From Akkermansia muciniphila (lineage in GTDB: Bacteria > Verrucomicrobiota > Verrucomicrobiia > Verrucomicrobiales > Akkermansiaceae), in the NCBI GenBank assembly GCA_945870545.1, contig CAMBTF010000143.1, forward strand, positions 1-5,387: 5,387 bases of DNA. The letters run 5' to 3'. Below are positions 1 through 5,387 of this stretch, one piece after another. The notes beneath the pieces were generated by a model. That model made no database searches. It was given only the letters and a program-made list of their open reading frames with translations, and was not told the origin of the DNA. The stretch's first letter is position 1. The number at the start of each line of letters is the position of its first letter. The position numbers and the translations under genes are program-made.

Positions 1-114
1 ATGCAATCCCTCGGCCTCGATGTCCGCCCCGGACGCCAAGGTCAGAGCACACACGGCTCGCCGCTCGCCGGCGGAGGTGTGGATGACTTCTCCCTCGATG
101 ACCTCACCCTGTGA
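1..114 (+). CDS. rpoB: RNA polymerase beta subunit, C-terminal end (partial)
   Basis: This is the 3' end of rpoB, open from the window edge to TGA at 112-114, giving 37 residues. It begins MQSLGLDVRPG, which matches the conserved last segment of bacterial RpoB (E. coli ends MRSLGINIELEDE); the first ATG is an internal Met, not the start. After this block comes a family-variable tail of about 30 residues, rich in Gly/Ser and then acidic (GGGVDDFSLDDLTL), longer than the E. coli end. RpoB is the beta subunit of the core enzyme and forms one side of the active-site cleft. The identification is supported by rpoC following 43 bp downstream on the same strand, the near-universal rpoBC order. Only the extreme C-terminus is present, so no catalytic or rifampicin-site residue can be judged. 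Confidence 0.93.
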   Translation: MQSLGLDVRPGRQGQSTHGSPLAGGGVDDFSLDDLTL

Positions 115-124
115 TCCAAACGCG

Positions 125-157
125 AAACCAACCTAACATCCAACATTACTACCTACC
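125..157 (+). promoter_or_regulatory. G-free, Shine-Dalgarno-less leader of rpoC
   Basis: The 33 nt directly before the rpoC ATG contain no G at all, only A, C and T, with CCTAAC, CCAACA and CTACCTACC motifs. No purine-rich Shine-Dalgarno sequence exists in this span, although rpoC should be strongly translated. An RNA with no G cannot form G-C or G-U pairs within itself, so this stretch is likely unstructured. Inference: initiation relies on an open, A/C-rich leader (as in lineages that make little use of the SD) and perhaps on ribosomes arriving from rpoB. Confidence 0.5.
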
Positions 158-3100
158 ATGAGTGTCGATAACAACCTTCGCGAAATCTTTGGCGTGGACG
201 AGCGTCCCGAAGCCTTTGACCAAGTCTCCATCACCGTAGCCTCACCGGAAATCATTCGTTCCTGGTCCAAAGGTGAGGTGAAAAATCCGGAAACAATCAA
301 CTACCGCACGTTCAAGCCGGAAAAGGGCGGCCTTTTCTGCGAGCGTATCTTCGGCCCCACCCGGGACTGGGAGTGCGCCTGCGGAAAATACAAGCGCATC
401 AAACACAAGGGCGTGGTCTGTGACCGCTGCGGCGTCGAGGTGACCCTATCTCGCGTCCGCCGCGAGCGCATGGGCCACATTGAGCTGGCTGTGCCGGTTT
501 CCCACATCTGGTTCTATAAATGCATGCCCTCACGCATCGGCCTCATGCTCGATATGAGCGCCCGCCAGCTTGAGCGCGTCATCTACTACGAGGATTACGT
601 CGTCACCGAGCCGGGCAACACTGCGCTCGAGCTTGGCCAACTCCTCACCGAGATCGAACTCCGCGAAGCGGAGGACACTTATGGAGACGGCTCCTTCAAG
701 GCGATGATGGGCGCCGAGGCGATCATGGAACTGCTCCGGCAGATCGATCTCGCCCCGCTTGCCCTGAAGCTTGAGGAAGAACTCGGCACCACGAAGTCGA
801 AGCAGAACAAGAAGAAGCTCTCGAAGCGTCTCAAAATCACCCAAGGCTTCGCGGCTTCCAAGACGCGTCCCGAGTGGATGATCCAAACCGTCCTGCCCGT
901 GATCCCACCGGATCTCCGCCCGCTCGTGCCCCTGGAAGGCGGCCGTTTCGCCACCTCCGACCTCAACGACCTGTATCGCCGCGTCATCAACCGCAACAAC
1001 CGCCTGAAGAACCTGCTGCTTCTCAAGACCCCGGAGGTCATTATCCGGAACGAGAAGCGCATGCTTCAGGAAGCCGTTGATGCGCTCTTCGACAACGGCC
1101 GCCACGGCCGCGCCGTCACCGGAGCAGGCAACCGTCCGCTCAAGTCCCTCAGCGACATGCTCAAGGGCAAGGGCGGCCGTTTCCGCCAGAACCTTCTCGG
1201 CAAGCGCGTCGATTACTCCGGCCGCTCCGTCATCGTCATCGGCCCCGACCTCAAGCTCGGCCAGTGCGGTCTTCCGAAAAAGATGGCCCTCACCCTGTTC
1301 GAGCCGTTCATCAGCCGCCGCCTCAAGGAACTCGGCTACTGCCACACCGTTCGTTCGGCCAAGAAGATGATCGACCGCAAGACCACCGAGGTCTGGGACA
1401 TCCTCGCGGAAGTCACCAAGGGTCACCCCATCCTCCTCAACCGCGCGCCGACGCTTCACCGCCTTTCGATCCAGGCGTTCGAGCCGAAGCTCATCGAGGG
1501 TTCCGCGATCCGCGTCCATCCGCTCGTTTGCACCGCCTACAACGCGGACTTCGACGGCGACCAGATGGCCGTCCACGTGCCGCTTTCGATCGAGGCTCAG
1601 ATGGAGTGCCGCCAGCTCATGCTTGCGCCGAACAACATCTTCTCGCCCGCGTCCGGCCGCCCGATCACGGTTCCTTCGCAGGACATCATTCTTGGCACCT
1701 ACTACCTCACATGGGCGGGCATCCGCACCCAGGTGGATCGCGATAAAAAGGAGCATCTCCCGCTCTTCGAGAACTCCTCGGAAGTCGAGTTCGCTATCGC
1801 TTCGCGGAAAATCGACTACCACTCGTGGATCCGCATCCGTAACCCCGACTTCGGCAAGAAGACCCCTTACGGCGAGGCTGACCTGAAGATCATCGAGACC
1901 ACCCCGGGCCGCGTCCGTTTCAATGAGATCTGGCCGGACGAGATCGGTTTCTACAACAAGACCGTCGGCAAGAAGCAGATCGGCGACATCATCTGGCGCA
2001 GCACACAAGTCGCCGGAAAGAAGAAAACGGTGATCGTTCTCGATGAGCTGAAGTCGCTCGGTTTCCGCGAAGCCATGCGCTCCGGTATCTCCATCGGGAT
2101 CATCGACATGCTCATCCCCGAGGAGAAACCCGAGGTTATCGCCAAGGCTTACGAGGAGGTCGAAAAGGTCTCCAAGCAATACCGCAACGGCGTGATCACC
2201 AACGGCGAGCGTTACCAGAAGGTCGTGGACATCTGGACCCAGGCCACCGACACCATCGCCAACGCGCTCTATCGCAAGATCGAGTATAACGAAGGCAAGA
2301 AGAAGGCGTCTCCGCTCTTCATGATGGTCGATTCCGGTGCGCGGGGCAACAAGTCCCAGATCAAGCAGCTCGGCGGCATGCGCGGCCTGATGGCCAAGCC
2401 CTCCGGCGAGATCATCGAGCGCCCCATCATCTCGAACTTCCGCGAAGGCCTCTCCGTGCTGGAGTATTTCATCTCCACCCACGGCGCCCGCAAGGGTCTA
2501 TCCGATACCGCCCTGAAAACGGCAGACTCCGGATACATGACCCGCAAGCTCGTCGATGTCGCCCAGGACGTGATCGTTTTCCAACAGGATTGCCATACTG
2601 CAAACGGCATCACTGTCGCGGCGATCTACGACGGCGACGAGGAGGTCGCCTCGCTCTCCACCCGCGTCTATGGCCGCGTTTCCTGTGAGAAGGTTACTGA
2701 TCCGATCACCGGCGATGTCATCGTGAAAGTGGACGATGTCATTTCCGAGTCCCAGGCGCATGCGCTTGAGAAAATCGGCCATGAGAAGCTCAAGATCCGC
2801 TCCGTCCTCACCTGCGAGGCGGACCGCGGCTGCTGCGCGAACTGCTACGGCCTCAATCTCGCCACCGGCCTTCCGGTCAAGATCGGCGAAGCGGTCGGAA
2901 TTATCGCCGCGCAGTCGATCGGCGAGCCTGGAACCCAGCTCACCATGCGGACGTTCCACGTCGGCGGTGTGGCTTCGGCCACCTTCAAGCAGCCCACGAT
3001 CAAGGCGAAGAACAGCGGACGTCTCATCTACAAGGATCTCCGCACTGTCCAGGATTCCGATGGTAACTGGGTCGTCCTCAACAAGAACGGTTCCATCTCC

Positions 3101-4309
3101 ATCCGCGACAAGGGCGGCCTCGAGCTTGAAAGCCACAACATCATCATCGGCTCTGTCATCAAGGTGAAGGACGGCGAGGAAGCGAAGAAGAACGACACCA
3201 TCGTCGAATGGGATCCCTACAACGTGCCGATCCTCACCGAGAAGGCGGGCAAGGTTGAGTTCCGGGATATGATTCTCGGGATCACCGTCGCCGCCGAGGT
3301 GGACAAGGAAACCGGCAAGAAGGGAACCATGGTCACCGAGCACAAGGAGGATCTCCATCCCCAGGTTTGCATCACCGATCCGAAGACCGGCGAAGTCATC
3401 ATCAGCTACTCCATCCCAGTCGGCGCCCACCTTTCCGTTAAGGAAGGTGAGAAAGTCACCGGCGGCACGCAGCTTGCCAAGACCCCGCGTAAGGTCGCAA
3501 GGACCAAGGACATCACCGGCGGTCTTCCCCGCGTGGCCGAGCTCTTCGAGGCACGCAAGCCCAAGGAGGCCTGCGTCATCTCCAAGATCGAGGGCGAGGT
3601 TTCCTTCGGCGGCAACGTCCGCGGCAAGAAAAAGGTCATCGTCACCGACGCCGTCACTGGCGAGCAGATCGATCACCTCGTCCCCATGGGCAAGCACATT
3701 ATCGTCACCGATGGCGACAAGGTGAAGCGCGGCGACCAGATCACGGAAGGCCCCGTTTCCCCCGAGGATCTTCTCGAGGCATGCGGCGCCACCGAGCTCC
3801 AGGAACACTTGGTCAACGAGGTGCAGTCCGTCTATCGCGTCCAGGGCGTGGAGATCAACGACAAGCACATCGAGGTCATCGTCCGCCAAATGCTCCGCAA
3901 GGTGAAGATCACCGAGCCGGGCGACGCCGATCAGTTCCTCTGGGGAGACCAAGTCGAACGCACCACCTTCAAGAAGGTCAACGCCGAGATCATCGCCAAC
4001 GGCGGCAAGCCCGCCGAGGGCGAGCCTGTCCTCCTCGGTATCACCAAGGCCTCGCTGGAGACCGATTCGTTCATCTCCGCTGCCTCCTTCCAGGACACCA
4101 CCCGTGTCCTCACCGAAGCGGCGACGCTTGGCCGCATCGACTACCTCACCGGCTTCAAGGAAAACGTCATCATGGGTCACCTGATCCCCGCCGGCACTGG
4201 CTTCCACCACCACCGCGACTCAGAATTCGAGTTCACGGTCGAGGAGCCAGAGCCGATCATCGAGGCACCTGAAATCCTCGAGGACGAGGAAGACGTCGTC
4301 TCCGCGTAA
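158..4309 (+). CDS. rpoC: DNA-directed RNA polymerase subunit beta'
   Basis: This is the complete beta' subunit, 1383 residues (E. coli 1407), which carries the catalytic centre of RNA polymerase. Seen in order: N-terminal zinc ribbon with C73, C75, C88 and C91; the clamp and rudder region with [19 protein letters not shown] (237-255); the active-site loop NADFDGDQ (462-469), whose D464, D466 and D468 hold the Mg ion; the bridge helix around 767-802; a second zinc site with C812, C886, C893 and C896; and trigger-loop residues M930, R931 and H934. The trigger loop is interrupted by a long insert (about 938-1117) resembling the SI3 insert of E. coli, before [19 protein letters not shown]. The C-terminal block [14 protein letters not shown] through [15 protein letters not shown] (1235-1348) is intact, followed by a His triplet and an acidic tail. 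The ATG at 158 is the only reasonable start, since an in-frame TAA lies at 134-136. rpoB lies 43 bp upstream and a terminator follows the TAA. No frameshift or missing key residue is seen. Confidence 0.99.
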   Translation: MSVDNNLREIFGVDERPEAFDQVSITVASPEIIRSWSKGEVKNPETINYRTFKPEKGGLFCERIFGPTRDWECACGKYKRIKHKGVVCDRCGVEVTLSRVRRERMGHIELAVPVSHIWFYKCMPSRIGLMLDMSARQLERVIYYEDYVVTEPGNTALELGQLLTEIELREAEDTYGDGSFKAMMGAEAIMELLRQIDLAPLALKLEEELGTTKSKQNKKKLSKRLKITQGFAASKTRPEWMIQTVLPVIPPDLRPLVPLEGGRFATSDLNDLYRRVINRNNRLKNLLLLKTPEVIIRNEKRMLQEAVDALFDNGRHGRAVTGAGNRPLKSLSDMLKGKGGRFRQNLLGKRVDYSGRSVIVIGPDLKLGQCGLPKKMALTLFEPFISRRLKELGYCHTVRSAKKMIDRKTTEVWDILAEVTKGHPILLNRAPTLHRLSIQAFEPKLIEGSAIRVHPLVCTAYNADFDGDQMAVHVPLSIEAQMECRQLMLAPNNIFSPASGRPITVPSQDIILGTYYLTWAGIRTQVDRDKKEHLPLFENSSEVEFAIASRKIDYHSWIRIRNPDFGKKTPYGEADLKIIETTPGRVRFNEIWPDEIGFYNKTVGKKQIGDIIWRSTQVAGKKKTVIVLDELKSLGFREAMRSGISIGIIDMLIPEEKPEVIAKAYEEVEKVSKQYRNGVITNGERYQKVVDIWTQATDTIANALYRKIEYNEGKKKASPLFMMVDSGARGNKSQIKQLGGMRGLMAKPSGEIIERPIISNFREGLSVLEYFISTHGARKGLSDTALKTADSGYMTRKLVDVAQDVIVFQQDCHTANGITVAAIYDGDEEVASLSTRVYGRVSCEKVTDPITGDVIVKVDDVISESQAHALEKIGHEKLKIRSVLTCEADRGCCANCYGLNLATGLPVKIGEAVGIIAAQSIGEPGTQLTMRTFHVGGVASATFKQPTIKAKNSGRLIYKDLRTVQDSDGNWVVLNKNGSISIRDKGGLELESHNIIIGSVIKVKDGEEAKKNDTIVEWDPYNVPILTEKAGKVEFRDMILGITVAAEVDKETGKKGTMVTEHKEDLHPQVCITDPKTGEVIISYSIPVGAHLSVKEGEKVTGGTQLAKTPRKVARTKDITGGLPRVAELFEARKPKEACVISKIEGEVSFGGNVRGKKKVIVTDAVTGEQIDHLVPMGKHIIVTDGDKVKRGDQITEGPVSPEDLLEACGATELQEHLVNEVQSVYRVQGVEINDKHIEVIVRQMLRKVKITEPGDADQFLWGDQVERTTFKKVNAEIIANGGKPAEGEPVLLGITKASLETDSFISAASFQDTTRVLTEAATLGRIDYLTGFKENVIMGHLIPAGTGFHHHRDSEFEFTVEEPEPIIEAPEILEDEEDVVSA

Positions 4310-4325
4310 TTCGAAAACAACTCAC

Positions 4326-4369
4326 AAAACCCCGGATCATCGCAAGATGTCCGGGGTTTTTTCGTTTTT
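4326..4369 (+). terminator. Intrinsic terminator of rpoBC
   Basis: The hairpin begins 17 nt after the rpoC stop. An 11-bp perfect stem pairs AAAACCCCGGA (4326-4336) with TCCGGGGTTTT (4350-4360). After a single unpaired T (4337), a further 4-bp stem CATC/GATG (4338-4341 with 4346-4349) is capped by GCAA, a GNRA-type tetraloop. The run TTTTTTCGTTTTT (4357-4369) supplies the U-tract. On the - strand the same stem is followed by TTTTGTGAGTTGTTTT, so it could also stop transcripts arriving from the convergent lipoprotein gene, though less strongly. Confidence 0.93.
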
Positions 4370-4522
4370 GGAGAAATCACAACCTACCGCCGCGCCATGG
4401 CGTAGCCTCAAGCACGAACGCATCTGTCTCTACAGCCATGGGACGGTCGGTAAACTCAACGCCCACGTCTCGGAAAGTAAATTCCAAGGACTCAGTTGTA
4501 TCTGAGATGGGATGGATGTGAA

Positions 4523-4978
4523 TTAGTGTGAGACGCGAGTGCGGCCACCGCCGATCATTACGCGGACTTTGTCACCGACGTAAAAGTTTTCACGTGGATT
4601 CACTTCTTGAACGACCGAAATACGCTCACGGTTTTGGTCGAGGCGAACATCAATCTCGATTCCACGGCGTGAGTTTATGGATTGCCCGGCTTGTGAGCCG
4701 AGCGCGCCGCCGATCAAGGCACCTCCAACTGTGGCGGCAGTCTGGCCGGAGCCTTTGCCGAATTGATTGCCAAGCAGACCGCCGACACCAGCCCCCACAA
4801 GCGTGCCGCCAGTGCTGTTGCCTTGGATATTGATGTTACGGATGGATATGATGGTGCCGGTTCTGACGCTCTGCGCTTGGCCGGCTTGACCACGCGAAAC
4901 GGTGTCACCAGTTAGGGAATCCATTGCGCAGGAAGTGATCAGAAAGGGAGCGAAAGCGATGCAGATTAGTTTTTTCAT
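4523..4978 (-). CDS. slyB: SlyB-like glycine-zipper outer-membrane lipoprotein
   Basis: A 151-residue lipoprotein of the SlyB family (related to the Rickettsia 17-kDa antigen). It opens with MKKLICIAFAPFLITSC: a basic n-region, a hydrophobic core and a lipobox I-T-S-C, with the lipidated Cys at 17. Ala at +2 argues for sorting to the outer membrane under the E. coli Lol rule. A strand region (RTGTIISIRNINIQGN) leads into two Gly-rich glycine-zipper segments, about 58-74 (GTLVGAGVGGLLGNQFG) and 81-98 (AATVGGALIGGALGSQAG). The C-terminal part, with IEIDVRLDQNRERISVVQ and FYVGDKVRVM, matches the layout of SlyB end to end. An upstream in-frame ATG at 5005 would add nine polar residues, but the Met at 4978 gives a proper signal peptide and has AAGAAG just before it. 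In enterobacteria SlyB is linked to envelope stress and PhoPQ signalling; the role here is unknown. The gene is convergent with rpoC and divergent from the DAHP synthase gene. Its base composition looks somewhat less GC-rich than rpoC. Confidence 0.87.
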   Translation of the reverse strand: MKKLICIAFAPFLITSCAMDSLTGDTVSRGQAGQAQSVRTGTIISIRNINIQGNSTGGTLVGAGVGGLLGNQFGKGSGQTAATVGGALIGGALGSQAGQSINSRRGIEIDVRLDQNRERISVVQEVNPRENFYVGDKVRVMIGGGRTRVSH

Positions 4979-5010
4979 GACTTCTTTTTCACTGCTACCG
5001 GGCATGCAGT

Positions 5011-5039
5011 AAAGTAAAAAATGCTATCACCAATGTCAG
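5011..5039 (-). promoter_or_regulatory. Candidate sigma70-type promoter for the lipoprotein gene
   Basis: Reading the - strand, CTGACA (5039-5034) matches five of six bases of the TTGACA -35 element. After exactly 17 nt comes TACTTT (5016-5011), only a 3/6 match to TATAAT, within a T-rich stretch. Transcription from it would start near 5004, about 26 nt before the ATG at 4978. The position is sensible but the -10 is poor, and promoter consensus in this lineage is not known to me, so this is a weak call. Confidence 0.25.
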
Positions 5040-5080
5040 GGCATTGTGCCAAGTAGAATGACACCGGTGCCGCCCTCATT

Positions 5081-5098
5081 GCCATCGCCATCGCCATC
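5081..5098 (+). repeat. Three tandem copies of the hexamer GCCATC
   Basis: GCCATC is repeated three times without mismatch in the region between the divergent lipoprotein and DAHP synthase genes; the preceding CTCATT and following CCGCCC do not continue it. If the downstream gene starts at the ATG at 5058, the repeat is coding and gives alternating Pro and Ser. Changes in copy number would then keep the frame. If the gene starts at the GTG at 5166, the repeat lies in the leader. Confidence 0.8.
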
Positions 5099-5112
5099 CC
5101 GCCCTTACGGAA

Positions 5113-5169
5113 ATGCTGACTTCGCACTGGCAAAGCCGCGCGCTAGGCGTTATCTCATCTATCTTGTGA
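5113..5169 (+). other. Possible upstream mini-ORF before the DAHP synthase gene
   Basis: An 18-codon frame starts at ATG 5113 and reads MLTSHWQSRALGVISSIL. Its TGA (5167-5169) overlaps the likely GTG start of the synthase as GTGA, the arrangement seen in translationally coupled genes. It holds one Trp codon, of possible interest before a gene of aromatic amino-acid synthesis. Against it: no well-spaced ribosome site (only GGA touching the ATG), no run of aromatic codons, and no terminator-like hairpin between it and the gene. Such a short frame can easily arise by chance. Confidence 0.18.
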
Positions 5170-5387
5170 CCAAGCACCGCACCGACGACCTCCGTATTTC
5201 CGGTATCAATCCGCTCATCTCCCCGGCGGTGCTCGCCTATTACCTGCCCATCAACGAGCGGGTCGCTTCTGTCGTCCACACCGCCCGCACCGAGGCCGAC
5301 GCCATCATCCATCTTCAGGACGACCGCCTGCTCGCCGTCGTCGGCCCCTGCTCGATCCACGATCCCGAGGCCGCCATCGAATACGCT
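5166..5387 (+). CDS. aroG: 3-deoxy-7-phosphoheptulonate (DAHP) synthase, class I, N-terminal part (partial)
   Basis: The first 74 codons of a class I (AroF/AroG/AroH-type) DAHP synthase, which condenses phosphoenolpyruvate with erythrose 4-phosphate in the first step of the shikimate pathway in the cytoplasm. Visible are TDDLRISGINPLISPAVL near the N-terminus, matching E. coli AroG NDDLRIKEIKELLPPVAL, and DDRLLAVVGPCSIHDPEAA (52-70), matching AroG DDRLLVVIGPCSIHDPVAA. Cys62 corresponds to the AroG metal-ligand Cys61. The gene runs off the window, so about four fifths of the enzyme, including most of the active site, is missing. GTG 5166 is chosen because it aligns with the AroG start within one residue. 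The frame is, however, open back to 5013, and ATG 5058 would add 36 residues of low-complexity (Pro/Ser) and basic sequence. No good Shine-Dalgarno decides between them. The family is sure; which paralogue or feedback type (Phe, Tyr or Trp) cannot be told, so the symbol is nominal. Confidence 0.9.
   Translation, partial: MTKHRTDDLRISGINPLISPAVLAYYLPINERVASVVHTARTEADAIIHLQDDRLLAVVGPCSIHDPEAAIEYA

Noticed and set aside
530..2482. A 650-codon open frame on the - strand inside rpoC (and a second of 571 codons at 2498-4213)
   Set aside because: These are mirror frames of rpoC. Its strong preference for C or G in third codon positions keeps antisense stop codons rare. Their products are rich in Asp, Leu, Val and Gly with no recognisable domain, while the + strand codes for a complete, conserved RpoC.
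3781..4272. Open + strand frames in other phases within rpoC (for example 163 codons here, 160 codons at 1264-1746)
   Set aside because: They overlap well-conserved RpoC residues, are rich in Arg, Pro and Ser as expected of shifted GC-rich coding sequence, and show no ribosome site or known family.
4491..4506. A small hairpin CTCAG-TTGTAT-CTGAG as terminator of the lipoprotein gene
   Set aside because: The stem is only 5 bp and no T-run follows it on the - strand, so it does not qualify as an intrinsic terminator.
4528..4833. A 101-codon + strand frame opposite the lipoprotein gene
   Set aside because: It is antisense to a protein with a signal peptide, lipobox and SlyB layout, and its own product is Arg/His/Cys-rich with no resemblance to a known family.
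5038..5165. An attenuator or riboswitch ahead of the DAHP synthase gene
   Set aside because: No GC-rich hairpin followed by a U-tract, no run of aromatic codons and no recognisable aptamer pattern were found; only 3-bp stems such as GGC-AAA-GCC near 5129 are present.
5076..5360. A 94-codon - strand frame opposite the DAHP synthase gene
   Set aside because: The + strand carries the diagnostic DDLRI and GPCSIHDP motifs; the - strand frame is its low-complexity mirror.
1..5387. Mobile elements, CRISPR arrays, tRNA genes or defence systems
   Set aside because: No transposase or integrase sequence, no spaced direct repeats and no tRNA-like clover-leaf were noticed; the window is filled by housekeeping genes in an ordinary arrangement.

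Overview
The window looks like ordinary core chromosome of a GC-rich Gram-negative bacterium. The RpoC and RpoB sequences suggest a member of the Verrucomicrobia (Planctomycetes-Verrucomicrobia-Chlamydiae side). This placement rests on recalled family resemblance (the RpoC N-terminus with [17 protein letters not shown], the RpoB tail) and was not tested by a search. A SlyB-type outer-membrane lipoprotein fits a two-membrane cell.

Layout. Positions 1-114 are the last 37 codons of rpoB. After a 43-bp gap comes a complete rpoC (158-4309, 1383 residues), so this is the classical rpoBC pair. rpoC starts without a visible Shine-Dalgarno sequence, behind a 33-nt leader that contains no G. A strong intrinsic terminator (4326-4369) closes the operon; no further gene follows on the + strand before it. 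Next is a convergent gene on the - strand (4523-4978), a SlyB-like lipoprotein with a glycine-zipper domain. Between the rpoC terminator and the end of this gene lie about 150 bp (4371-4522) with no convincing gene. They do hold the end of an open - strand frame that may be chance or a gene remnant. Beyond the lipoprotein, on the + strand, is the 5' end of a class I DAHP synthase gene (aroF/G/H family), cut off by the window edge at 5387.

The genes are not one pathway. rpoB and rpoC make the beta and beta' subunits of RNA polymerase, the lipoprotein belongs to the cell envelope, and DAHP synthase opens the shikimate pathway. The lipoprotein and the DAHP synthase gene are divergent and share a short control region (about 4979-5165). 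That region holds a weak promoter candidate for the lipoprotein, a triple hexamer repeat, and a possible small upstream reading frame whose stop overlaps the likely GTG start of the synthase.

I saw no mobile element, CRISPR array, tRNA, rRNA or defence system. The points most worth a second look are start-site and leader questions, not a new system.
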